Positions 43,444 through 51,520 of a stretch of DNA of 64,000 nucleotides are shown one piece after another. The stretch is from Tautonia sp040717455 (GTDB lineage Bacteria > Planctomycetota > Planctomycetia > Isosphaerales > Isosphaeraceae): assembly GCF_040717455.1 (NCBI RefSeq), contig NZ_JBFEFH010000001.1:434001-498000 (forward strand). The letters run 5' to 3'. The notes beneath the pieces are model-generated. The model did no database searches. It saw only the letters and a program-made list of their open reading frames with translations, and was not told the DNA's origin. The first letter of the stretch is position 1. Each line of letters starts with the position of its first letter. Both the position numbers and the translations under genes were made by a program.

Positions 43444-43917
43444 GTGTTCTCCCCTGGTGACATCGCGGCGATGCAACGGGCCATCGAGTTGGCCCGAGAA
43501 GCGGAACGGATGGGTGAGGTACCTGTTGGTGCTGTCATCACGCACGGTCATCGGATCATCGCGGAAGCGTACAATCTCCGGGAGACGCTCTCCGATCCCA
43601 CGGCCCACGCCGAACGGATTGCGATCTCGATCGCCGGGCGGAGCCTCGGCACCTGGCGTCTTGATGATTGCAAGCTGTACGTGACCCTCGAACCCTGCGC
43701 CATGTGCGCCGGCTCGATTGTCCTTGCTCGGCTCCCCACCGTTTATTATGGTGTTGCTGACCCGAAGGCCGGGGCCTGCGATTCCCTCTTCCGGATCACG
43801 AACGACCGTCGCCTGAATTCCCGAGCAACCGTGCAGGGCGGACTCCTCGCCGACGAGTGTGGTGCCTTGCTCTCCCAATTTTTCCGAAGGCTGCGAACCC
43901 CGACGAAGCTCTCATAA
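43444..43917 (+). CDS. tadA: tRNA-specific adenosine deaminase
   Basis: 157 aa if the GTG at 43444 is used; ATG 43471 gives 148 and GTG 43351 gives 188. The 157-residue length fits the family best. Zinc/catalytic motifs: TAHAERIA (His55, Glu57) and TLEPCAMCAG (Cys85, Cys88). TadA converts A34 of tRNA-Arg(ACG) to inosine. tRNA-Ser(CGA) follows 13 bases after the stop codon, so the two are probably on one transcript. No ribosome binding site is obvious before any start. Confidence 0.92.
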   Translation: MFSPGDIAAMQRAIELAREAERMGEVPVGAVITHGHRIIAEAYNLRETLSDPTAHAERIAISIAGRSLGTWRLDDCKLYVTLEPCAMCAGSIVLARLPTVYYGVADPKAGACDSLFRITNDRRLNSRATVQGGLLADECGALLSQFFRRLRTPTKLS

Positions 43918-43930
43918 CGAAACCAACCCC

Positions 43931-44017
43931 GGAGGGGTGCCTGAGTGGTTGAAAGGGCCGGTCTCGAAAACCGGTGTGCCCGCAAGGGTACCGTGGGTTC
44001 GAATCCCACCTCCTCCG
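43931..44017 (+). tRNA. tRNA-Ser(CGA)
   Basis: 87 nt without encoded CCA. A 7-bp acceptor stem (ggagggg with ctcctcc; one G-U pair), anticodon arm ccggt/accgg with loop ctcgaaa (anticodon CGA, reads UCG), a long variable arm (gtgcccgcaagggtac region) typical of class II serine tRNAs, and a T arm gtggg-ttcgaat-cccac. The discriminator base is G, as in serine tRNAs. The IS element begins 4 bases after the last nucleotide. Confidence 0.95.
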
Positions 44018-44021
44018 CTAG

Positions 44022-45638
44022 CCAGTAGTTTCCCCGAATCACTCACACCTTCCCCGGCGGTGCGTAGCGTCTCCCCGCTACCCGCACCGTGGGGTGGCTC
44101 GATCGGCCCAGGATTTCCCGCCTTGAACGCCCATCGGCGTCGAATCGCTACCCGCTGACCCCGCCGCACGACCGCCTTGAACCGTCTTCCCGCCCTTCTC
44201 CCAGCCACTCCGACAGGAGTCGCCGGATTTCCGGGCCATGTCGCCGCAGCAGTCGTTCGACATCGAGCACGCTCGGCCGGTCCTTCTTGCGGTTCCACGG
44301 CGGCCGGAACCACCAGCCCACCTCGCCGGCCGCTTCCAGCCGGAACTGGGGCAACCGCAGGAGGCTCATCGTCACCCACTGGGCCCGGCTCGTCCGCTCG
44401 ATCGGGTTGCGGGTCCACGCCCGGCACTGCTCCCAGCCGAGCCGCTGCTTCAGGTCCCGGAACCCGTCCTCCTGCCGGAAGCGGGCGGCGAACAACTCGA
44501 CCACCTGCAACCCGGTCAACTCCACGGCCGAGGTGATCAGGGCGAACCGCTTCTTGTACCCCTCGACGTGGGCGACGACCGCCTTGACCGGGACCCCGGG
44601 GCCGGCGACCCGCCACAGGCACACGACCTCCTTCCAGCGGACCTGACGCCGCCGCCCATAGACGAAGGCCCGGCCCTCGTGCCACGGCCCTGCCCACCGG
44701 CCGCCCCGGCGGGGCGGCTCCAGCTTCCTGCCCCACTTCGGCATCGGCCCCCGCTGCCCCGGGCGGCGTTCGGCCGGCGGCGGGGCGTGCAGCCGGGCAT
44801 CGTGTCGCAACCTCGTGAGGAACTCGACCCGAGGCGAGCCGTCCTCGGGCGTGACCAGCGGCCGGACGACGCTCGTCAGGGCGTAGCCGCCGTCGAAGAC
44901 GGCCAAGTGCCGCCCGCCGGCGATCCGGGCCTGCTCCCGGATCATTTCGACGGCGAGTTCGCACTTCGTGCGGAAGCCTTCCTTCGGCCCGGCGGAGCCC
45001 GACCGTGCCGGCAGTTGCGACTTGCGGAAGTAGAGACGCCCCGAGACCGGCAGGAACCAGGCGGGCCGATCGGGCTCATCGAGCAAGGCCCCGAGCACGA
45101 CCCAGTTGTGGGCCCGCACGGTGGTCGCCCGGTTCGGGCAGCGGGCGGTGTACTCGTGGAAGGTGCAGGTGCCCCAGACGTGCTTGCCGCTGCGGTGGAC
45201 CTTTGTGTCATCGACCGCCGAGACGTGGTAGCCGTGCCAGGTGCGGCCGGGGGCCTGCCCGACGAGCCGGGTCAGGCTGCGGGTGACGGCCCCGGCGTCC
45301 CAGGCCCCGTACTCGGCGAAGCGTTCCATCGCCCGCCAGTCGGCCGGCCGTTCGAGGGCCAGGACCGACTGGGTGACGGTATGTTCCTCGACGTTGAGGG
45401 CCAGGGCGGTGACCCACTCGACGAAGCGGCGGTGTCCGGGCCGGGTGAAGGCCCAGGCGAAGGGGGCCAGCAGTGCTTGCCAGATCGACCAGAGCAGCGT
45501 AGCGTCGGTCATCGGGGCATCTCCTGGTGCGGGACCGGATGGGGTGGTGATCAACCCATCAAGGTCCGCTCGGGAGATGCCCCGCTCAAGATGCTACGGG
45601 AGTCCGGTAGAAGTGCAGGTTTTCGGGGAAACTACTGG
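44022..45638. mobile_element. IS701-like insertion sequence with intact ends
   Basis: 1,617 bp. Ends are perfect 17-bp inverted repeats (44022-44038, ccagtagtttccccgaa, and its complement at 45622-45638). CTAG flanks both sides (44018-44021 and 45639-45642) and is read as the target duplication; IS701-family elements duplicate a 4-bp YTAR site, which CTAG satisfies. Since CTAG is a palindrome, the repeat can also be counted as 22 bp including it and one further base. It contains one complete transposase gene on the minus strand. The element looks recent: no stop codons, ends intact. Confidence 0.88.
44148..45512 (-). CDS. IS701-like DDE transposase
   Basis: 454 aa from the ATG at 45512. DDE-type catalytic core: first acidic residues in HVSAVDDTKVHRSGKHVWGT (Asp101/Asp102), second in LAVFDGGYALTS and the glutamate in RFRQEDGFRDLKQRLG. 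The N-terminal MTDATLLWSIWQALLAPFAWAF and ERFAEYGAWD segments fit the IS701/IS4-like family. Frame is intact. Transcribed toward the tRNA gene, which is opposite to tRNA transcription. Confidence 0.9.
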   Translation of the reverse strand: MTDATLLWSIWQALLAPFAWAFTRPGHRRFVEWVTALALNVEEHTVTQSVLALERPADWRAMERFAEYGAWDAGAVTRSLTRLVGQAPGRTWHGYHVSAVDDTKVHRSGKHVWGTCTFHEYTARCPNRATTVRAHNWVVLGALLDEPDRPAWFLPVSGRLYFRKSQLPARSGSAGPKEGFRTKCELAVEMIREQARIAGGRHLAVFDGGYALTSVVRPLVTPEDGSPRVEFLTRLRHDARLHAPPPAERRPGQRGPMPKWGRKLEPPRRGGRWAGPWHEGRAFVYGRRRQVRWKEVVCLWRVAGPGVPVKAVVAHVEGYKKRFALITSAVELTGLQVVELFAARFRQEDGFRDLKQRLGWEQCRAWTRNPIERTSRAQWVTMSLLRLPQFRLEAAGEVGWWFRPPWNRKKDRPSVLDVERLLRRHGPEIRRLLSEWLGEGREDGSRRSCGGVSG

Positions 45639-45672
45639 CTAGCCCGAATGCCTTGAGAGCTTCGATCCTCCT

Positions 45673-45710
45673 GCCGAACGCCGCGTCCTTTCCCGGACGC
45701 GGCGTTCGGC
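45673..45710 (+). terminator. Strong hairpin, probable original terminator of tadA-tRNA-Ser
   Basis: 16-bp perfect arms (45673-45688 and 45695-45710) with a 6-base loop and a short gtttcc tail. It lies 31 bases after the right CTAG. With the IS removed it would be about 35 bases after the tRNA, the expected distance for a tRNA terminator. Confidence 0.7.
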
Positions 45711-45736
45711 GTTTCCGGACCGACCGGTCCGGAAAC
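45711..45736. repeat. Second hairpin next to the tRNA terminator
   Basis: 11-bp arms (45711-45721 and 45726-45736) around gacc, directly after the larger hairpin. Part of the same terminator region or a bidirectional terminator facing the IS3 remnant; not associated with either IS end. Confidence 0.5.
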
Positions 45737-45873
45737 GCCCTCCCACGTCGCTTCCCACCACATCCAGACGCATGGAGACGGATAAAAATGATCATAAAAA
45801 TGCATATGTCGTGCGTCTCACGAATAGTGGTAGCTCAGATATGAGCGTAAGGTGATCGTTAGGGGGATCAGCG

Positions 45874-46977
45874 ATGGTGAAGGTTCGGAGGGAATACATC
45901 TTCGAGTTCAAGGCCGAGGCCGTTCGGAGGGGGTGACCGAGGGTGCAAGAGCCTTGCCGAGGTCGCCCGCGAACTCGACCTGGCGGAGAGCCAACTGCGA
46001 GACTGGAAGCGTGCCCTGCCCATCCAGGGGGCCCAAGCCCTCCCCAACGAGGGGCACTTGCCCCCCTTCGAGGAGGAACAGCGTCGGCTCGGGGCCGAAA
46101 ACCAGCGGCTGCGGGCCGAGCGGGAGATCTTGAAAAACGCGACGGCCTTCTTCGCCGGGGGAGTCGTCGTAAGGCACCGGGCCATCCAGGTCCAAAGCGA
46201 GCGCCGGCCGGTCCGGCTGATCCGCGACGTGCTGGGCATCTCCCCCGGCGGCTTCTCCGGCTGGCGTGGGCGGCCGCCGAGCGACGCTCAGCGGCGCCGC
46301 GAGGCCCTGGTCGCCGTGATCGAGACGATCCACCGCGAGGTCGAGTCTTGCTACGGCAGCCCCCGGATCCACGCCGAGCTGCTCGACCGGGGCGCATCCT
46401 GCAGCGTCAACTCGCCGCGAAGACGAGGCGAAGGTCCCGGTGCACCCCAATTTCGAATCACGATCGCCCCGTGGACGCTTCGAGCCGGGGGCGCCGACCG
46501 GGCCTGGACGCCGACATCACCTCTGTCCCGGCGCGAGAAGTTTGGTTGTACCTGACGGCCCTGGAGGACCTGCACACGCGGCGGATCGTGGGCTGGTCGA
46601 CGCTGCAACGGGTCGACAGTCGCATGGGCGTTAATGTCCCAGGAGTGGCAATCGCACGGCGGATTCCCGGCCCCGAGCTGGTGGCCCACTCGGATCGGGG
46701 CGGCCAGTACGCCGGAGAGCACGGACGGCGAATCCTGGCCGAACCCGAGATCGCCTGCAGGATGAGCCGCCGTCGGGACTGCTGGGACAACGCCCCGATG
46801 GAGAGCCTCTTCGCCTCGTTGAAGAAGGGGCTGATCCGCCGCGAGGTCTACGCCCCGGGGGAGGAAGCTAAGGCAAGTCTTTTCGAATGCATCGAGGTGT
46901 TTGATCACCGAGTCCGGAGGCATTCCTCCCCGGGATATCAGTCTCCCAACGAGTTCGAGCGGGCCGGATCACCGTGA
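45874..46977 (+). pseudogene. Decayed IS3-family transposase (orfA/orfB)
   Basis: Fragments of both IS3 proteins are spread over three frames. OrfA begins MVKVRREYIFEFKAEAVRRG and stops at 45934; its continuation LAEVARELDLAESQLRDWK is in another frame, with the leucine-zipper segment RLGAENQRLRAEREILKN. OrfB gives HRAIQVQSERRPVRLIRDVL, then RFEPGAPTGPG in a second frame and DADITSVPAREVWLYL, HSDRGGQYA, DCWDNAPMESLFASLKKG and SPNEFERAGSP in a third. At least three frameshifts make it inactive. No inverted ends or target duplication could be found, so the copy is old or truncated. Confidence 0.85.
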
Positions 46978-47317
46978 ACCCCGCACTTGCCATTCGTGGG
47001 GAAGTCGACTCGACCATTCCCCTTGGGGGCAACTTCGGGCAATGGCGTATAAAAGCACAAATTTTCGCCTCGATCCATTTTTGTCTTGAATCGAAGAACA
47101 CTTCTCCCAAGACTGACCATTGTGTTGAGGCGCCGGGTTCCGCTGCCCCTCGACGCTATTGAAATGGATCCGAGTGCACGTCTGCGGTTTTTCTGATCCC
47201 GGTGCCTGGGGAGTGTGGTCGTGTTTTGAGAGGGGCCTGGCCGTCCGTCGCTCTCGCGATCCCGAAGGGATCGGCAGCCTGGGCGTCATCGTTCCCCCAT
47301 CGAGTGAGGTCTTCGAG
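46978..47317. other. Intergenic region between the IS3 remnant and the tyrosinase gene
   Basis: 340 bases, AT-richer than average. It contains TATAAA at 47048-47053 with TTGGGG 19 bases upstream (47023-47028), a possible promoter for the tyrosinase gene with a wide spacer. Frames entering this region are not supported. Nothing else is recognised. Confidence 0.4.
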
Positions 47318-49012
47318 ATGCCGACGAATCGGAGTTTGTCCAGACGCCGTTTCCTGGCCGATGCGGGGGCGATGGGCGTCTTCGCCCTGGGGACCGGTTC
47401 CACCGCCTCCGGATCGACGTCTCGAGCCCCGGGCGAGGGGCGGGCAACCCACACGCGAAAAGATGTCCGGGACCTGAGCGACGATGAGATTGACAAATAC
47501 AAGCAAGCATTCCAGGTGCTCCGAGACCGAGAGCCACACCCGCCGGGATGGGTCGGGGACCGGCTCGATCTCCCCTCACGGGAGGAGCTCAGCGACCTCG
47601 ACCCGACGAGCTACACGTTCCAGGCTCTGCTGCACACGCACTACTGCCCGCACGGCAACTGGTGGTTCTTCCCCTGGCATCGCGCATACCTCTTCTACTT
47701 CGAAAAGGTCCTCCAGGCGGCCGTGAGTGATTACCGGCCCGACCTCCCCCCGCCGACCATCCCTTACTGGGACTGGACCGATCAGCGACCGGTTCCCGAG
47801 ATCTTCGAGGGGGCGGTCGCCTCGAATCCGCTGGGTAACGACCGTCGTTTCCCGATCCTGTTGGGGGATGAGCAGGTCGGAGAGGGCCGGATCCGGGAGA
47901 CAGTGGACGAGGCCCAAACGTTCGCCGCCTTCGGGAGCGGCCCCGCTCCCCTCGGGAGCCAGACGAGCCCCAGCCCGTTCGGGGCCTCGGACTTCGAGGA
48001 GGGGCCGCACGGCATGGTCCACGTCTATGTGGGCTTCCACGACCGGATTCCGACCCCCCGATTCCCCCAGCTCGGCCGGCCGGGAGACCTCCGCATCCCC
48101 CCGACGGCGGCGCTCGACCCGGTCTTCTGGTCGCATCACGCCAATATCGATCGCCTGTGGGACCGCTGGCTCGCTGACCCGTCGCACCACAATCCCCGGG
48201 ACACAGAGCCTTCTGAGCAGGACTGGGGGCGTCAGCGGTTCACCGAGTTCGTCGATGGGGACGGGACGGCCCTGGATCGATCCGTCCGAGAGCTGATGGA
48301 CGACCCCGAGATCCGTTCGGTCACCTACGAGCCTTACAGTGGGGGCAGGGGCGGCGGCGGTGACCTGGCTGACGAGGCAGGGGCGGCGGCGGCCGGCGGC
48401 GGGGCGATCGGCCGGCGGGACGAAGCCCGGCGGCCCGAGACCCTCGTCGTCCCCGCCTCCACCGCGACCGACGAGCCGCTCCGCCTGGCAATCGGTCAGC
48501 CCCAGACCCTGATCGTCCCGCTCGAGCCAGCGGCCCGTGATCGCCTCGGCGCCGCCTTCCGGGCCGAAGCCGAGGCCGAGGCCCCCTCGGAGCAGGTTCT
48601 CTTTAGCGTCCGAGGGATCGAGTACCCGGAGAGTTACCCGGCGGTCTACGTCCGGGCCTTCCTCGGCCTCCCGGGGGCCGGGCCCGAGACCCCGGCGACG
48701 GACCCGCACTACCTGGGCAGCTTTACATTCTTCGGCGCGAGGATGGAGGGCATGGGGGTCCATGACGAGGAGGGCCACGAGGGCCAGATGCTCTATGGGC
48801 ACCTGTTCAACCTCGCCCCCGCAATCGGCCGGCTTGGCGTGGGTTTCGACGCCGATGGCCCGCTGCGGGTGACGCTGATCTTGGTCCCGATCACCGGGGC
48901 CGCCGCCGACGCCCAGGCCGTTCCCGACGACCTCACGCTGCCCTACAAGGGGGCCGACCTGATCATCGGCGAGTTGCCCGCCCTCGATGGCGAACCGCCC
49001 GTGCGCGAATGA
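47318..49012 (+). CDS. Tat-exported tyrosinase (plant polyphenol-oxidase-like)
   Basis: 564 aa from the ATG at 47318. Twin-arginine signal RSLSRRRFLADAGAMG (5-20). CuA site: LHTHYCPHGNWWFFPWHR with His106/108, His112 and His121, and Cys110 positioned for a thioether link as in plant enzymes; CuB site: HGMVHV (His231, His235) and FWSHHANIDRLWDRW (His273/274). The last 100 residues (from about GSFTFFGARMEGMG) resemble the C-terminal shielding domain of plant polyphenol oxidases, which is removed by proteolysis. Tyrosinases oxidise phenols to quinones using O2. A run of Gly/Ala-rich sequence separates the two domains. It starts a plus-strand series of five secreted proteins. Confidence 0.92.
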   Translation: MPTNRSLSRRRFLADAGAMGVFALGTGSTASGSTSRAPGEGRATHTRKDVRDLSDDEIDKYKQAFQVLRDREPHPPGWVGDRLDLPSREELSDLDPTSYTFQALLHTHYCPHGNWWFFPWHRAYLFYFEKVLQAAVSDYRPDLPPPTIPYWDWTDQRPVPEIFEGAVASNPLGNDRRFPILLGDEQVGEGRIRETVDEAQTFAAFGSGPAPLGSQTSPSPFGASDFEEGPHGMVHVYVGFHDRIPTPRFPQLGRPGDLRIPPTAALDPVFWSHHANIDRLWDRWLADPSHHNPRDTEPSEQDWGRQRFTEFVDGDGTALDRSVRELMDDPEIRSVTYEPYSGGRGGGGDLADEAGAAAAGGGAIGRRDEARRPETLVVPASTATDEPLRLAIGQPQTLIVPLEPAARDRLGAAFRAEAEAEAPSEQVLFSVRGIEYPESYPAVYVRAFLGLPGAGPETPATDPHYLGSFTFFGARMEGMGVHDEEGHEGQMLYGHLFNLAPAIGRLGVGFDADGPLRVTLILVPITGAAADAQAVPDDLTLPYKGADLIIGELPALDGEPPVRE

Positions 49013-49164
49013 GCGTCCAGACGGGTGGCCGGAGCCCGTGACCTCCCACCACGGCCATCGATATGACGAGAGGCACCAGTATGCTCGGGCCGCCGGCCCG
49101 GGACCATGGCCGCCGACCTCGGAGACTGTTCCGTAGCACCCATGTGACGAGGAAGAGAGGAACC

Positions 49165-51336
49165 ATGATTGCCATCTGGATTAGCCTGGCATCGCTGATC
49201 GCCCCCCCCGACCCGGGGCGGGACCTTTCGCTCGCCCACCTCGAGATCACCCAAGGGCTCCAGCGAGACGCCAATGACATCCCGCTCGTGGCCGGTAAGC
49301 CGACCGTCATCCGGGCCTTCCCCCGGGTCGAGGACGGCGGTGCTCCCGTCGACGGCGTCTCGGCGAGGCTCCACGCCGTCCGAGACGGGACGGAGCTGCC
49401 GGGCTCCCCGATCGAGCCCGACAACGGCCCGATCACCGCGAGGGGATCCGTGCGGCGTATCGACCCGGACGCCTCGCTGAACTTCACCCTCGACCCGGAC
49501 TGGTACGAGGAGGACACCGACTTCTGGGCCGAACTCGCGCCGCCCGACGGCTTCGAGGACGACGACTCGTCGAACGACCGCATCCCCAGCTGTGGCGAAA
49601 TGCTCCAGGCGAGGTACCAGGAGAGCGGGTCGCTCCGCATCTCCTACCTGCGCATCCGGTACACCAATGAGGACTGGACGGGGGACCGCACCCCGGACGC
49701 CCGCGTCGAGGCCCAGGAGGCCTGCGACTGGCTCAGGTCTATCTTCCCGATGGATCCGACCCGGATCACGTATACGCCCTGGTCGCCGGCCGAGATCGTG
49801 TTCGATCGCGGATCCTCGACGGGGAATCTCAACGGAGCCCGGCTGGTTACGGAGCTCAACACGCTCCTCGCGACCTCTCCCGAGCTGGCCGACCGACTCT
49901 ACGCCTGGACGCCGGCGAATTCCTACAGCTCCAACGGCCTGTCCGATCCGGTCTGGGGTGGCGGCCAGGGGGTCGTAGCCTTCGGCAATGACACGACCGG
50001 GAAACACCGGCGGACCTTCGCCCACGAGATCGGCCACAACACCGACGACCAGGGGCTCCGGCACACCATCGACCGCCTCGAGGACGACGAGTTCGGCTTC
50101 GACGTCCTCGGGGTCGACCCGGACCAGCGAGTCGTCATGAGACGCTATCCGCAAGGCGACGCCGACGGGCCGCTCAACCTGTTCGACTTCATGAGGGGGG
50201 GCGAGATCGAGGTCCATGCATGGATCGTCCCCCGGCATTATGAGCGGCTCCTGGCGGTCTATGCCCCGAGCGAAGACGACCCGGCCCGCCTGGCCGACGG
50301 CGGCGGAGACGGCGACAGGAGGGTGGCCGACGCGGCCGACATCGCCGAGGGGAATGGCGGGGAGGAGGCCCGAGACGAGGACGCACCTCCCCTCGCCGAG
50401 GGCGGCCCGCCGGTGCTCCTGGAGGTCCGGGGGGAGGTCACCCGGGACGGTGAGGGGCAGTTCTACTCCTTCTACGAGGTCCCCGCGAGCGACGGGCCCC
50501 CGCACTGGGCCAGGGACCTGCCAAACGACGGGACCCATTCGATCCGCTTCCTCGACCAGGATGGGGAGGAGCTGAAAAAGATCGCCTGGACCCCGGTCTT
50601 TCGGGCCGATGACCAGGCGGAGGACGAGATCTCGGTCCGGCCCTTCACCTGGTACCTGGATCCGTTGGATGGGGTGAGGCGGGTGATCCTGAGCAAGGGT
50701 GAGGTGCAACTCGACGTCATGGAGGTTTCCGAACGAGGGCCCGAGATCGACGCGGTGCGGACCCGCGAGAATCGCACGGCCGACGGCCAGGAGACCCTCG
50801 CGTTGGAGTGGGACGTCAGCCTGGCGGACAGCCGCGACGTGGCCGACCGGAGCGAGGTCCTCTCCCAGGTCTACTACTCGGCCGACGACGGCCGATCGTG
50901 GCGACTGGTCGCCACCGGGCTGAGCGATATGGATGCCGAGGTCGACCTTTCTACCCTTCCGGGCGGCCGGGCCCGCCTGATGGTCAAGACGACCGACGGC
51001 TACAACGTCGCCACCCGGATCACCGACCCATTCGACGTCGAGAACCGTCCCCCGAGCGTCGAGATCATCGCCCCCCGCTCGAACCGCGGGTATCTCGAGG
51101 GTGCCGGCGTGACCCTGGTGGGACAGGCTTCCGATCTGGAGGGGGACGAGCTTCCCGAGGAGGCGTTTCGCTGGGAATCGGACCTCCAGGGGGAGATCGG
51201 CGTCAGGCGGAAGCTGGTGGCACGCGACCTGGTACCTGGCACGCACCAGATCGTCCTCCGGGTCAAGGACAGCACCGGAGCCGAGGGTGTGTCCCGGCCG
51301 CTGGAGCTGACCATCCGTCCTCGGCCGGGTCGCTGA
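49165..51336 (+). CDS. Secreted HEIGH zinc metalloprotease with Ig-like C-terminus
   Basis: 723 aa from the ATG at 49165, which has a strong ribosome binding site (aggaagagagg). Short signal region (1-16). The N-terminal ITQGLQ..IPLVAGKPTVIRAF segment is typical of bacterial metalloproteases with a leading beta domain. Zinc motif FAHEIGHNTDDQGLRH: His287, Glu288, His291 and His300. Metzincins use HExxHxxGxxH; here three extra residues precede the Gly. The C-terminal half (about 560-720) contains Ig/fibronectin-like beta domains (RPPSVEIIAPRSNRGYLEG). It is 152 bases after the tyrosinase gene. Substrate unknown; the tyrosinase tail is a candidate. Confidence 0.82.
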   Translation: MIAIWISLASLIAPPDPGRDLSLAHLEITQGLQRDANDIPLVAGKPTVIRAFPRVEDGGAPVDGVSARLHAVRDGTELPGSPIEPDNGPITARGSVRRIDPDASLNFTLDPDWYEEDTDFWAELAPPDGFEDDDSSNDRIPSCGEMLQARYQESGSLRISYLRIRYTNEDWTGDRTPDARVEAQEACDWLRSIFPMDPTRITYTPWSPAEIVFDRGSSTGNLNGARLVTELNTLLATSPELADRLYAWTPANSYSSNGLSDPVWGGGQGVVAFGNDTTGKHRRTFAHEIGHNTDDQGLRHTIDRLEDDEFGFDVLGVDPDQRVVMRRYPQGDADGPLNLFDFMRGGEIEVHAWIVPRHYERLLAVYAPSEDDPARLADGGGDGDRRVADAADIAEGNGGEEARDEDAPPLAEGGPPVLLEVRGEVTRDGEGQFYSFYEVPASDGPPHWARDLPNDGTHSIRFLDQDGEELKKIAWTPVFRADDQAEDEISVRPFTWYLDPLDGVRRVILSKGEVQLDVMEVSERGPEIDAVRTRENRTADGQETLALEWDVSLADSRDVADRSEVLSQVYYSADDGRSWRLVATGLSDMDAEVDLSTLPGGRARLMVKTTDGYNVATRITDPFDVENRPPSVEIIAPRSNRGYLEGAGVTLVGQASDLEGDELPEEAFRWESDLQGEIGVRRKLVARDLVPGTHQIVLRVKDSTGAEGVSRPLELTIRPRPGR

Positions 51337-51520
51337 GCGCCGCCGAGACCGGCGGGCTGCCCTCCCCCGGATTGCGACCGGGAACACCCAAGAAGGGGGG
51401 CCCGCCGGACGTATAATCTGGTAGGGGTCGACGAGTCCCGGTCGGGGTTGTCCCGATCCGGTCGAACCACGCCGCCGGGATGCTCCCGAGCGACCTGGCC
51501 CAAGCCCAACGGGGTCGCAC

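Noticed and set aside
45711..45736. Palindrome considered as an IS3 or IS701 end
   Set aside because: It is adjacent to the terminator hairpin and matches neither the IS701 ends nor the IS3 remnant.
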